64,000 nucleotides of DNA, from positions 14,064,501 to 14,128,500 of the forward strand of contig NC_016132.3 in assembly GCF_000005505.3 (NCBI RefSeq), given 5' to 3'. Source of the stretch: Brachypodium distachyon. Its lineage: Eukaryota > Streptophyta > Magnoliopsida > Poales > Poaceae. Both the position numbers and the translations under genes were made by a program. Of the stretch, positions 45,777 to 58,400 are shown one piece after another (the stretch's first letter is position 1; every line of letters starts with the position of its first letter). The notes under the pieces are model-generated. The model had not been told where the DNA came from and did no database searches. It saw only the letters and a program-made list of their open reading frames with translations.

Positions 45777-48700
45777 TGAACCTTTTGGAATGTATTCTCA
45801 CATAGGTGCAGAGACTCATATACAAGGCATTAGAATGTTTGCCTACCTCAGAATTCCTTGTAAATAATTCATGCTTGTAAATTGTCTGGTCTAAACTGAT
45901 AAGAAGAAAAGAGAAAATCGGGTTATTGTTCTTGCGGCCATGCTTGCGCTCCAGTGCAATTTTTTTTTTCAGTAGAGCAGAGATTTGTTTCAACAGAGAT
46001 ACAATGATGCATCTGCTTACTTGTGTACTTCACATATTCTATTTGATTGTTTGTGCATTAAAATACCAACAATTTGGATTTCGAGATACTTGATCACCCG
46101 TTGGAACGTTTCCTCTCTCTTGTTCTTAACTCCCCGTGTGGCTCAAACAATCTTATGTAAATCCACGAAGATTAGGTGTTTATGCCTTGGAGGTGATTTA
46201 CTGTGTGCTGTCTAGACTGAATTCCACTTTTAGGCCCATATTTAAATTTATGATGGTGTGTGTCCCACTTTAAATTTTCTGATATCTAGTTTTGTTTGTA
46301 AACTTGTGACAACGTTTATCCCATTTAACTAATTTGCCCGGTTCTAACATGATGGCCTACATGTCAGACTCATCATCTCTCGCCGTCGCCCGGGACAGTA
46401 TCATCGGCAGAATGATGGTCGCCGTCTGGTCTACGTTGTTAGCGCCCGGGACTTAAACCAACTACTAAGGAGATGCAATGAACCGAGTTCGGTGGCCCAC
46501 ACCGTTAACCATACGAGACGCCGCTCGTATGTGCTCACAACGGTCGTTGAAGCCCAAGTCAAACCCGTTCTACATACACCAACGATGTATGACTCACAAC
46601 GGTCCACGACTTTCTCTTATCCAACTCTACATACGCAACTACGACGTATGACTCACAATTGGAATAAGACCGAAATAAGGAGCTGCAATCTCTAAAGAGT
46701 TGAAATAAATCCCAAAGTCTTTTTGTTCGAGTGAATGACCTTCAATTGTAGATACAAGAGGAATTGTTGAACAAACCACTGCCTTGGGACCCGACCATCC
46801 ACCCGGTATAAGAATACAACAAGTGGAGGCGATAACTAGCAGTCCCGATTTTGCTCAACATCCTCTTCATACATACAAGAGAATTCCAAACACTCAAACA
46901 CACGTCATGCACTCCAGGATCATACACGCATTGTGCATGACGTGCTTAAACAAAATATAGTATCACAACACAAACTACTACAATAAGAATTACATATTCA
47001 TAATACATGTCTCAAACACAGGGCAATTAAATAACTTACAAGCAAACGACTGTAGGTACGATCGAATAGGAATGAAAGAGAAACTTAAACTCAGGAGCAT
47101 AAGACAAATAAAATACCCTAGCTGGCGACCACCAGCCATCTCACAAGAGCCCAACAAATACCCACGGGAGTAGCTGACCAAGGTAAACCAAGAAAAGCAC
47201 CAATACGTGATTGTCATTTTCACCTGTTCACCTGCAAATCTAGGAAAATCCTAGGTGAGTACAATTGTACTCGCAAGACTTAATCGTGCTTGATTAAGAA
47301 AAGTAAGCATGTAGTAAAATTCTTGAAACATGTTATAGAACAGTAACAGCAACATATGACAAGATAATAGTAATACAAATGACCATGAGCATCCGTAGCA
47401 TAAATAATGACAGCTTTATCGATTTTTTGCTTTCACATGACCTCAGGTCCACAATGACATCAATAAGATATCCACACAAACATCTTGACAATTTCAAATT
47501 TTCACAAGGGACCGGTCGTTGGCAAGCACCAGCGGGCGTCCCAGAGGTTATCCCCAAATGAGGGTAGCAAGTCCTCAAGAGGGAAAAACTGATCCGGAGG
47601 CACTCCTAGTGTGCTCACGAAAGGGCCCTAGGGTTATTAGTAGCATGTCGGTGATCAACCCAGTGGCCTCCAAAAAGTTAGATACTCGACGTATGGTTTG
47701 AGGCACCAAGTTAGATATCCGACGTAAGGCTCGGGGAACCCACAGCTTGCCACTGTCTGCCACGACATGCTACCACGCCTCTCTTACTTATTAGTTTAAG
47801 TTGATTAAAGCATCAGTTTAATCCCAGCTGCTGCTGGCCAGAAACAATGAAACAATTCCTAGACATACTAGTTTCAGTTCTGATGCAGAACAATAGAGCA
47901 GTAATTATCTGAGAGCAAGGCAGTAAATGAAAGTATAAAATTAATGGATGAATGCAACAAGCTCTGCTTGCCTTGTAACCGAAGTTGCATCTCGACGACC
48001 GAATAGGCGAAACACCAATAAGAAGCAAATAACCTCCAAAAGAACAAATCAAGTCTAAGAATCTATTTGCTCAATGTAACTGAAGCACATGAACTCATGA
48101 TATATATATGGACAAGTTTATGTGTTCAGTTCTACAATTAAGTAAGTTAAAAGGAAAGGAACATGTTCTATCTTTAATACAGACGGTGTCTAGCTAATTA
48201 GTTCAATTGAGTTTAGTTCCTCATGTTGAACTCGATACTATGTAACACTGGTCTGCATTACATGTGTGCCAAGATCACATTCAAGTTTTCAGGTTGATAC
48301 TCAAAATAAGAATTAATTAACTCGAACTAGCAAGTGAGAGACATGATACCCACCTGGTACTAAATTGTTTCTATTGAATCCCTCAATGGGTTCTGTCAGG
48401 ACACTATCGATGTACAGAAGTTCTTTCATGATTCGTCAATGAAGGAAATTAATTTTACAGGGCAGTGCTACGTAGCTAGTTACTAACATAAATAAGCTTA
48501 TAATTCTCTATATAGTACTTACTATTACTAAGCATGCAGTGACCAAGAACTTGCATAAGTTTAAGTTTGACCAGCTCCTCTATATAATCTACCAGATCTG
48601 ATTATCGAGATCTGTACTTTGTTGCAGTTCTCATGGTGAAATCTACAGGTCACAGGTGGCAAAGCCTTGAATCATCTTTTTATTTGTTGCGCGTATGGTC

Positions 48701-51047
48701 TAAGGATCAGTGTAACACCCATGTAGATATCTAAACACTAGACAAGTTTAAAGTTCAGAAATAGCAGTACCAAGTTAACTTAATTTATTCCGTGAGACAG
48801 TGACACATTCAGTTAATATCTACTCTAATCAGGATTACATGTTCACCCTTAATAGATACACTTCAGTGGTTGTCATGCCGCATCCTTGAATAAGGATCAG
48901 CAGGTTACTCAAGCAAGTAAAATCGAAGGATGTGCTCCCTACTTGGAAGATATGAAGCTAAGGGTTCTTGTTAGCCCAAAACTAATAACAAGGTTTCTGT
49001 TGTCTCCTAATCAAATTGGCAAGTGCCATTTTTTTACTTTAGAAGAAACACTATAGGAATCTGGACATGTTCTCATTTTTTTTAACCAGTCTAACATGCT
49101 GTAGGAAACAACATCATGGCATCTCAATTTGACAAACAAATAGATAGTACTACAGTTCCTGAGGATCGAATCACTAAGAGTATGGTACCAGGATTGGATT
49201 TCTGGAAGGTAGGGAGTTTCTCACTTAATTAAGCTAATCACTTGCTTATACCTGAATGTTTAATAATTGTCGGATCTAGTTTTTCAGTGTCTTACAACAC
49301 ACAACTAAATCCCAAGTAATCTCAGTACACCAAGGTCTTGCACACTAAACACGAAATCAATCTGGCAGAGACTTAATGCTAACTGATTTTGCTTTTATCA
49401 TGTGGGATAGTGACATGCATGCAGGTAGTGACCATCAGCAGTGACTAAGTTACTTCGAAAGATTCAGTTTTGCAAGATGGTGAGACAAAAATAAAATACA
49501 GGAAACTTTCAGATCTTTTTCCTAACAAACAAATTAAAATTAACCATTCACTTTAAGAGCTCGGAGAACTCACTAAGTATCAAAGGGATCAGCTAGCAAC
49601 AGCTTTATTTGACTGAAATTCTGCACTTAGGGGTTACATATCAATTAACATGTTGGTTTAGTTCTCTGCCTTTAACTGAACCCTCTGCGGTTAAATTAGA
49701 GGATAACACAGCAGGGCCATTTGAAGCATGCGGCTACAGACAGAGACAAAGGCATTTCTCTAGAGCTCACCAGGAAAATGATGTGCAAATTTTATTTAAC
49801 TTCACCAATCTCCTACTGTTAACGAGTCATTTAGTCACTGAATTTACCTATTTACGTTGGGATTTAAAATCCATAGATGCAATTTCGTAACAGGGGTTTC
49901 AACTGATTTCGCGGTGCTCTAATCAAATGCTCAAACAGACACTACTGACTTTGCAAAGGTTGCAATAGGTGCTAACTAAGCTCGGTTATGGTTTTTAGTC
50001 TGAAAACTGAACAACACTGGTGCTATGAGAAAAGTGGCTCACCAAAATGCTGAGACGTGGTCGATGGCAAAACTTGTGCTAAGGGATGTCGGAAGGAAAT
50101 AACACCACACCTGTTGAGAATGTCCTCATATGCAGCAGCCAGGCACCGGAGATGGTACCAAAAGATTACTGGACAGTGTGGAGACAAGATTCAATCTACC
50201 TATTCTCTCCGGCATCGGTGATCCAAGTGGCCGCAGCCGCTGTTGGAGCAAACACTGCTCGTGTTGCTGGTGGTCCATGGTGCAGCATGGATCGTCATGA
50301 CGGCACTGGCCGGCTCTGATGGGGGAGGATGTGGAAAGAACCTTCAATGGCACAACGATTTTTCTCTGCTCTCACACTTGTCTTGCCGTGGATCTGCCCT
50401 CTCTGAAAAACGCCCAAATGTTCTTGCATGTAGATGTTTCTTGGGTGGATATGACGCAGAGGAGAAGGGCAATGCAGTAGTACAACATGCGCAATTTGTA
50501 ATTGGGAGAGGAAGAGACATGGGAGGTCTGTCCTTTCCTCTGGAAGAAGAACGACGGAGAAGTTAGATTGAGAGGGGAAAGGGGTACTAGAGAGACTTTA
50601 AGTGTTGTTTTTCTATTCTGCTCTAAAAAGAAAGAGAAGTATCAGACCTCACGGATTGGTTCTTTTGTTTTTCACTTCTCAGATTAAAAAGACAAGGATT
50701 AGTTACACCATGCTTGGTTATACAATAGGGTGATCGTAGGTCAAGTATCCGATGTCCGAAAATTTAATGCAATGCATGAGATTATGCTACCATAACAAAA
50801 TTTCTATGTCAGCTCGTATCATGTACTAGTGAACCATCAGATAAATTTGAGATGTTACATACGTCTCTTGGGGGCAGCACCATGTAGCCATGGGGGATGC
50901 GCCAGGTCGCGGTGGTCGCCGTCTCGGGGGGCCAGCGCTGCCGCTGAAACCCCGTGGGGTCGAGATGCGTCGTGGCATCCGATACGCCATCGCGACGAGA
51001 CGGATGGGTGTCCTTCCTCAGGAGCTACGAGAGGTGTGGGGCGCCGG
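45777..51047. other. Gene-poor spacer downstream of DEG1
   Basis: No gene is recognised in 5.3 kb. At 46510-46665 the words CGTATG and TATGACTCACAA recur, looking like a degenerate short repeat. From about 48710 (TGTAACACCC) the sequence has the look of a grass LTR, but no matching end or TSD could be found. The stretch 50880-51047 is GC-rich, like a gene's first exon, and is cut by the gypsy element at 51048. I could not identify the gene, if there was one. Confidence 0.5.
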
Positions 51048-51499
51048 TGTTAGCATCATAGACCGGAGGTTAAGCCAGAGGAAGATGGCCCAGCTCAAGA
51101 GGAAATCCAGCCCATCTCAGAGGAGACTTCAACTGAAGCCCGTTCCGACCTGGAGCCAGAGTTACCGGGGCCAGGCCCGACCGAGCGTCTCGGCATCAGG
51201 AATCGCAGGCCGCCCAATTGCTATCCTGAAGGTGAATGGGTGCGTTGAAGACAGCTGGCATCATAGCAGATCTACGGTGAGGCTTTAAGTAACCCATAGC
51301 AAGACGTCATTGGCATCGAAGTAAACGGCGACGAACAGAACTCTCTTCCTCACCTTTTGTATCTCTCAACTCATCCCCACCAATTCTCTTCTGAACTCAT
51401 CCCCACCAATTCTCTTCTGAACTCATCCCTCTCTGGATCTGATTTGTAATTGCTACCATATATTGAGTTGAGTGAATCCAGAGTAGTAGGTCGCTAACA
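51048..51499 (+). repeat. 5' LTR of the gypsy element
   Basis: 452 bp, TGTTAGCATC to GCTAACA. It is longer than the 3' LTR mainly because of an extra copy of a 26-bp unit (AACTCATCCCCACCAATTCT...) near 51369-51420. Confidence 0.92.
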
Positions 51500-51502
51500 T
51501 TC

Positions 51503-51514
51503 TGGTATCAGAGC
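51503..51514 (+). promoter_or_regulatory. Primer-binding site (tRNA-iMet)
   Basis: TGGTATCAGAGC, three bases after the 5' LTR, matches the 3' end of plant initiator tRNA-Met, the common primer of plant LTR elements. Confidence 0.9.
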
Positions 51515-51556
51515 TCCATCCTCGGGAAATCTGTGGTGTATTGTTGAGCCGCAACC

Positions 51557-52690
51557 ATGGAAAGCAAACTCGATGCCATCCTGGAGAAGCTGGCACTGCA
51601 GGAGAAGACCGTCGCCAAGTTGGAGTCGCTGATCGTCAAGGTCGATGACATGCGCAGTTCCATGGGGGAGCTCCGGGAGGTGCAGCAAAACTTGGAAACC
51701 TGGCGGCCAAAGATCGACCGCCAGGTAGCCGAACTCACCGCGGTGGTGGGATCCCTGAAGGATCGACTGCCCATTGTCAACAAGCCGTCGCCGACCGCTC
51801 TTGTCGGACGGGGACTGGTGGATTTCACCCGCAATTCGCCACCGCTCCTCTCAGGCCCTGGTACCCCGTTTTCGGTCACAGGAGGCGGACATGCAGGCCC
51901 CAGTGGGCACCGTGAAGACCTGGAAAATCGGGGGTTGGCCTTGGGAAACTCTGGGGTTTCCGAGCAACCTCCGGCCAAGGGTACGTCCTCGCTTCCCCAC
52001 TACAGCCCCTCAGGTGATTTGATTGTTCCTCAGCGTCTGGAGTTTAGCACGCCGGGATGGGTTCTGGTTCTGCGTCAGGTTCTGTGAATTCGTCGCAGAA
52101 CGGGTTGGGCACGCTACCAATTGAGTTTCCAGTGTTTGATGGGGGTAATCCCAAGTGGTGGAAGAGGTGTTGTGAGAAGCAATTCCTCTTGATGCGTACT
52201 CCCGAGTCTGATTGGAAGGATGTTGCATCGTTAAGATTTTCTGGTCTAGCGTTATTGTGGCTCCAGTCCACAGAACATAAAATTGAGAGTCTCAATTGGG
52301 GGGAATTCTGTGAGTTGGTGTGTCACCATTTTGGGCGTGATCAATATCAGTCGTTGATTCGTAAAATGAATAGGGTGCGTCAGACTGGTACAGTTTATGA
52401 GTATATAGAGCAGTTTAACATTTTGATGCATCAGTTGCTGGCTCATAGTCCCACCCTAGATCAGGAAATCTTTACCACCAATTTTATAGATGGGTTAAAG
52501 GATGAGATTCGAGTTGTTGTTGTAATTCAGTGACCTGCCGATCTAGATACTACTGGTTCTCTAGCCTTGTTGCAGGAGGAGACGCTAGAGAGTGCGCGAT
52601 CGCACCGTGATGGGCGCAAGCAAGAAAATCGCCCAATTGGGGACGGGCGCAACCGAAGTCAATTCCAGCGCTGTCAAATCTGACGCCACG
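51557..52690 (+). pseudogene. gypsy gag, broken
   Basis: It starts at ATG 51557 with a coiled-coil region (about 70 residues with heptad-like L/V spacing). The frame then changes in 52057-52087, and the capsid-like part (FPVFDGGNPKWWKRCCEKQF, then FCELVCHHFGRDQYQSL and YIEQFNILMHQL) runs to a TGA at about 52531. Past the stop the frame continues (LQEETLESARSH), showing that the stop is secondary. This is a retrotransposon Gag-like structural protein and cannot be made intact. Confidence 0.85.
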
Positions 52691-52706
52691 GGTTACATCT
52701 CATCCA

Positions 52707-55700
52707 GTGACTGAAGATCGTCGAGGTACAGAAAGTGCTCGAGCACCACAGCACTCGGGCGACAAACTTAATGCCCTGAAGAACTATCGGCGAGCACGCG
52801 GACTCTGCTTCACTTGCGGAGAGAAATGGTCGCCAGGACACAAGTGCAGCCAGACAGTTCAACTTCATGTGGTGGAGGAGCTACTGGCATTATTTCAGCA
52901 ACCTGAACTTGCAGAACCTACACTCTCCGAGGACAGTGATGAAGACCACACTGAGTCGTTGTTGTCGATTTCAGAGCAAGCGGTCAGAGGTACTGAAGGA
53001 GTGCAGACTGTGCGTTTACATGGAAAAGTACAGCAGTACGAGGTGATCATTCTAGTGGATTCTGGCAGCTCTACAAGCTTTATTAGTGCTGAGTTGAGTG
53101 GCAAGCTGAAGGGTCTAGTGCCCCTAGCTAAGCTAGTTCGCGTTAAAATTGCAAATGGTGGAATCTTGCAAGGGACAACTGAGATACCCCAGTGTTCTTG
53201 GACCTGTCAAGGGGCATTTTTTCAGACTTCACTTAAGGTTTTATCCCTGGGTTGCTATGACATGATAGTGGGTATGGATTGGTTGGCAACTCATAGTCCT
53301 ATGGAAGTGGATTGGGGTGCTAAGTGGATGAGTTTTAAGCATCAAGGACGTCAGGTCACATTACAAGGCATTCGGTCAGACACCTCTGTTTGCCTACCTG
53401 TCTCAAGTCGTCAATTAACACACCGGGAGAAACTGCAGGCGGTTGCACATTGCTTATTGGTTCAGCAAGTGCTTCCTGCTGGTGTAGACGAAATTCCACC
53501 AGAACTACAAGCCTTGATTCAGGAATATGAAGAGTTATTTGAGGAACCTAAGGGACTGCCACCTCATCGTTCGTTTGACCATTCCATTCCCCTCTTGCCA
53601 GGTGCTCAACCCGTGAATGTTCGTCCATATCGCTATAATCCCGAGCAGAAATCAGAAATTGAAAAACAAGTGGCCGAACTACTTCATAATGGGCTTATCA
53701 AGCCCAGTGCCAGCCCTTTCGCTTCGCCAGTCCTATTGGTAGAGAAAAAGGATTTGACATGGCGGATGTTTGTTGACTACCGGCATTTGAATGCGCTCAC
53801 GATAAAGAACAAATATCCCATTCCCGTTATCGATGAATTGCTTGATGAGTTACATGGGGCTGCCTACTTCACTAGTTTGGACTTGCGTTCGGGTTACCGT
53901 CAGATTCGGATGAGAGAGGAAGATGAGCCTAAGACAGCGTTCCAGACTCATCATGGGCACTACGAGTACAAGGTCATGTCATTTGGCTTGACTAACGCCC
54001 CCGCCACATTTCAGGGTGTGATGAATACCATCTTGGGCAGTCTATTAAGGAAGGGAGTCTTGGTGTTTATTGACGACATATTGATCTATAGTGCTTCATT
54101 TGAAGAACATCTGAAACTGGTTCGTCAGGTGTTTGCTATACTGAAGGAACATCAGTTGAAAGTAAAGCTTAGCACGCTTCGCTCAGGTGAAATTGGCATT
54201 TCTGGGCCATGTTATCAGTCGAGGTGGAGTGGCGACTGATGAGGACAAGATCAATGATATCAAGAATTGGGCGCGGCCACACAACGTCAAGGAGGTGCGC
54301 AGTTTCCTCGGCATGGTGGGATATTATCGGAAGTTCGTGCATCATTTTGGTGTTATCAGTCGCACTTTGATAGATTTACTAAAGAAGGGCAGAGTGTTTC
54401 AATGGACTTCTGAATGTGAAGCTGCCTTCCAAACGCTGAAGACAGCTCTCATTTCGGCCCAGTGCTTGCATTGCCTGACTTCCAGCATGAATTTGAAATT
54501 GAAACAAACACGTGTGCTACAGGAATTGGCGCCGTGTTGATTCAGAAGGGGCATCCACTCGCGTTTCTCAGTCGGGCATTGGGACCAAAGAACAGGGGAC
54601 TTTTGACCTACGAGAAGGAGTGTCTTGCCATCCTCATGGTTGTGGATCGTTGGAGGCCATATCTACAGCGTAGGGAATTCGTCATTCGTATGATCAACGC
54701 AGCCTGACGAGCTTGGACGATCAGTGACTCTCGACGCCATGGCAGCATCGAGCTCTAATGAAGCTGCTGGGCCTTCGTTATTGGATCATCTACAAGCGGG
54801 GCCAAGACAATCGCGTGGCGGACGCTCTATGGTGGCAATGGCATGGCGCCACAGAGGAATTGGTGGCTATTTCAGTGCCTACCCCTGCCTGGCTGGATGA
54901 GGTACTGGCGGGCTATCGGCAAGACTCACAGGCGCAACAAATGTTAACTGAATCTCTTGCTGGTTCACCTCCGACCAATTTCTTTGTATATCACGGGGTG
55001 TTGCGGTACAAGGACAGGATCTAGGTGGGTACCAATTCGGCTTTGCAAGTCAAGGTGATGCATGCGCTTCATGATAGTGCAATTGGGGGCCACTCCGGCT
55101 TCTCTGTGACTTATCAGCGTATCAAGCGCGCGTTCGCATGGCCGCAGATGAAACAGGGGATAAAATACTTTGTGGCTGGATGTACTATCTGTCAGCAAGC
55201 TAAGGCCGAGCGTGTGAAATATCCAGGCCTTCTCGCGCCGCTGGCAGTCCATCAACATGCTTGGCAGACAGTTTCCATAGATTTCATTGAGGGGTTGCCT
55301 TGCTCGTCGGGTTTCGACTGCATTTTGGTGGTGGTGGACAAGTTCTCCAGGTATGCCCATTTCGTTCCCTTGGCACATCCTTTCTCTGCTGCTGGGGTGG
55401 CTTCGGCTTACATGAACAACGTGTACAAATTGCATGGCATGCCGCACTCGATTGTGTCAGACCGGGATCGCATCTTCACGAGCACTTTCTGGAAAGAGTT
55501 GTTTCGCATCACTGACACACAACTGAGTATGAGTTCGGCTTATCATCCTCAGAGCGATGGCCAGACGGAGCGAGTGAATCGGTGTTTGGAGGCTTACTTG
55601 CGTTGCTTTGTTCATGGCTATCCAAGGAAGTGGGTGCAGTGGCTTGCTCTTGCCGAATTTTGGTATAACACCTGTCCTCACTCCACTTTGAAGAAGTCCC

Positions 55701-56332
55701 CGTTTGAGGTGTTGTATGGCCACGCACCGTGTCAATTGGGCATTGACCGCCTTGAAGCTTGTGCTGTTCCAGATGTAGCTGAATGGTTACACGAGAGAGA
55801 GCAGATGCGTGCCCAGCTACAACAGCATCTTGTCCGAGCTCAGTTACGGATGAAGAATCAAGCAGACAAGAATCGCACCGAACGGGAATTTCAGGTCAGT
55901 GATTGGGTATTTCTAAAACTGCAGCCTTACATTCAGAAATTAGTCTTCACACGCGCCAATCAGAAGCTGGCCCTGTGCTATTTTGGCCCGTATCAGGTCA
56001 TCCGTCGAATTGGCTCCATGGCGTATGAATTGGCGCTGCCAGACACTGCCAAGGTACACCTAGTTTTTCATGTCTCTCAATTGAAACAACGGGTGCCTCC
56101 TTCAGAGCAGGTCCTGTCTGAGCTTTCAGTGGAGGACGACACGGTGACTCAGCCTGGCCAAATTTTCGAGCATCGTCAATACAGAAGGGGAGCTGCTTTG
56201 GTACCGCAGATTCTGGTCCAATGGACGGGCATGCCGGCGTCTTTGGCTACTTGGGAGAATGAGCAAGCCTTGCGGATGCAATACCCTGATGCTCCAGCTT
56301 GTCCCTCCAGCTTGGGGACAAGCTGGTGGTAA
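52707..56332 (+). pseudogene. gypsy pol: protease, RT, RNase H, integrase; several breaks
   Basis: 52707-54239 reads a zinc knuckle (CFTCGEKWSPGHKC), an aspartic protease (LVDSGSS) and a reverse transcriptase with FVDYRHLNA and the catalytic FIDD. Frame changes near 54190-54240 and 54460-54540 split the RNase H part (TYEKECLAIL). A stop at 54706 and a TAG at 55022-55024 follow. 55025-56332 holds the integrase: an H-H-C-C finger, then SIDFIEG, SDRD and DGQTERVN with the D, D and E catalytic residues, and a chromodomain-like end (QILVQWTGMPASLATWEN). With at least four breaks the copy is not autonomous. Confidence 0.9.
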
Positions 56333-56344
56333 AGAAGGAGGGCA

Positions 56345-56769
56345 TGTTAGCATCACTAGACCGGAGGTTGAGCCAGAGGAAGATGGCCCGGCTCAAGAGG
56401 AAATCTAGCCCATCTCAGAGGAGACTTCAACTGAAGCCCGTTCCGACCTGGAGCCAGAGTTACCGGGGCCAGGCCCGACCGAGCGTCTCGGCATCAGGAA
56501 TCGCAGGCTGCCCAATCGCTATCCTGAGGGTGAATGGTGCGTTGAAGACAGCTGGCATCATAGCAGATCTACGGCGAGACTTTAAGTAACCCATAGCAAG
56601 ACGTCATTAGCATCGAGGAAACGACGACGAACAGAACTCTCTTCCTCACCTTTTGTATCTCTCAACTCATCCCCGCCAATTCTCTTCTGAACTCATCCCT
56701 CTCTGGATCTGATTTGTAATTGCTACCATATATTGAGTTGAGTGAATCCAGAGTAGTAGGTCGCTAATA
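56345..56769 (+). repeat. 3' LTR of the gypsy element
   Basis: 425 bp, TGTTAGCATC to GCTAATA; the last dinucleotide is TA where the 5' LTR has CA. Confidence 0.92.
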
Positions 56770-56954
56770 GCTGGCCTCCTGCGCAGCAAGAGGGGTGGCG
56801 CGCCGGCCGCCGTCACCGTGGTGGATCACCAACTTCGCGTCCCGCTCCAGGTCGGGTGGGGAACAAGAAGAGGAAGAGGGGCGGCTTGATGCGAAACGTG
56901 TTTTGTGCTTCCCAAAGAAAAGAAAAGCATCAGTCATACTTAACGTTAAATAAA

Positions 56955-57160
56955 GAGTAAATTGCACGGAACCACCATATTTCAGTGAGTTTAAACGGAA
57001 ACCACCGGTTTTGCTAATTTTCGCACAGAACCACCGGGATTCTCTCTTTCGCCGTGTATAAGCGCGTTTCTGACCGACCGGGCCCACCTGTCAGGTTGAT
57101 CGGCCCGAGCCAGCGTTAGCTCCATCCGTTAGCCTAGTTTGCCCGTCCGAGCCGGACCAG
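56955..57160 (+). mobile_element. Orphan MULE terminal inverted repeat
   Basis: GAGTAAATTGCACGGAACC to CCGGACCAG matches the left TIR of the MULE at 24944 along its length, with substitutions and about 29 bp of internal deletion. Its orientation would place the element body to the right, where an F-box gene begins 14 bp later. No inverted partner was found between 57160 and 64000. It is either a truncated Pack-MULE or a MULE remnant. Confidence 0.85.
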
Positions 57161-57206
57161 GCTCTAGGCGTGAGTGGAACCGGACTGTACGCTGCCGTGT
57201 TTACCG

Positions 57207-58400
57207 ATGGACGTCATCTCCGAGATCCTTTCTCGTACACCGGTGAAGTCCGTGTGCCGGTTCCGGTGCGTGTCCAAGGCATGGCAGGCGCTCATCTCCG
57301 ACGCGACGTTCCTCGGCACGCACAAGGAGCCGTTGCCTCTCCTCATCGTCAACTCCATCGGTGCCGACGAACCCAGAGACCACCGCGACTCGCCGTTAAT
57401 GGATTTGGAAAGCAACCTCAACTTTTACATCATGGGTGCTTACAAATATAGAGGTCACGACCTGCAGCTACTGGATTTGGACGGCAACGTCATAAGGGTG
57501 ATGAAGCGCGCGGGCACCTTTCTGACCATGTGCTCCGGCGGCGCCGTCAATGGCCCCGCCGCCTGCGTCACCCTCCATCATTCCACCTTCAACGTCATTG
57601 ATCTGGCCTCCGGGAACGTGATAGCCACCTCTAAAGCAGAGAACATGAGAGATTATAATGCTTTGAACTCTGTTTTCAGCTACGGCGTTGGCTGTGCCAT
57701 CCCATCTGGCAACTATAAGCTGGTCTTCCTTGCAAGATCGCAAGCTTGCCAGGTTCTCACGTTACAAGACGGCGCCGAGTGGAGACATGCGCAACCGTCT
57801 CCAGCCCAAGTTTTCTTCAACGGCTATCGCCAATATTCATCGGTCACCATCAACGGCGTCATGCGCTTCTTCCATTACAACTGGGAGGCGCCGCAAGGGG
57901 ATGAGAACTACATACTTTGCTTTCATCTTGAGAGCGAGGAATGGAAGGAGTCCATCAAAGGTCCAGTGAAATTGACGGATCCATATGACATGCCAGAACC
58001 CATAATGACCGAGCTTAATGACACCCTATGCATAGTTGAATGGGAGGAACTCGTGACCCACGTATGGCTGCTGATTGATCCTGTCGACAGCATTTGGGTC
58101 AAGACATACACGATTCCAATGGCTCCTGCCACCTATGTAGAGATGCCTTTGAGGATGGTGTGTGATAATGGTGAAAAAGTGCTCCTCCATTGCTCTCCTC
58201 GCCGTTTCACTTCCACGGCAACTCGGACGTTGCAAGATTACGATCCACTCACGGGGTCACACACGCACCGTATCAACTTTCGAGCCTACGGTCTGGGCAA
58301 AGTTGGTATCTGTCGCATGGACTTGAAGTATGTTGTCTCATCTAAGATCTTTACAATGGTTGAGCCAGAAGAATTCAACCTCCCTCTTTTGCTTGAGTGA
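57207..58400 (+). CDS. F-box protein with F-box-associated (FBA) domain
   Basis: Single exon, 397 aa from the first in-frame ATG. The F-box core reads DVISEILSRTPVKSVCRFRCVSKAWQALISD. The rest is a beta-rich F-box-associated interaction region (for example FNVIDLASGNVIATS, ILCFHLESEEWK and MTELNDTLCIVEW). Such proteins are substrate adaptors of SCF ubiquitin ligases. The F-box normally begins LPxD, and those residues are encoded upstream: the frame stays open back to GTG at 57174 and closes at TGA 57171-57173. The original start was therefore probably an ATG at 57174 that is now GTG. The gene lies 14 bp from an orphan MULE TIR. It has no introns and may or may not be expressed. Confidence 0.8.
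   Translation: MDVISEILSRTPVKSVCRFRCVSKAWQALISDATFLGTHKEPLPLLIVNSIGADEPRDHRDSPLMDLESNLNFYIMGAYKYRGHDLQLLDLDGNVIRVMKRAGTFLTMCSGGAVNGPAACVTLHHSTFNVIDLASGNVIATSKAENMRDYNALNSVFSYGVGCAIPSGNYKLVFLARSQACQVLTLQDGAEWRHAQPSPAQVFFNGYRQYSSVTINGVMRFFHYNWEAPQGDENYILCFHLESEEWKESIKGPVKLTDPYDMPEPIMTELNDTLCIVEWEELVTHVWLLIDPVDSIWVKTYTIPMAPATYVEMPLRMVCDNGEKVLLHCSPRRFTSTATRTLQDYDPLTGSHTHRINFRAYGLGKVGICRMDLKYVVSSKIFTMVEPEEFNLPLLLE

Larger units (their letters stand above)
51048..56769 (+). mobile_element. Ty3/gypsy LTR retrotransposon, 5722 bp, decayed
   Basis: It has two LTRs (51048-51499 and 56345-56769), a primer-binding site complementary to initiator tRNA-Met (TGGTATCAGAGC at 51503-51514) and a purine-rich tract before the 3' LTR (about 56330-56344). 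The gene order is gag, protease, reverse transcriptase, RNase H, integrase, which defines Ty3/gypsy. The flanking 5-mers are GCCGG (51043-51047) and GCTGG (56770-56774), a TSD with one C-to-T change. Confidence 0.93.

Noticed and set aside
48710..50859. A 2.1-kb solo LTR from TGTAACACCC to GATGTTACA
   Set aside because: The ends look LTR-like, but the flanking 5-mers do not match and no PBS, TATA or internal domains support it.
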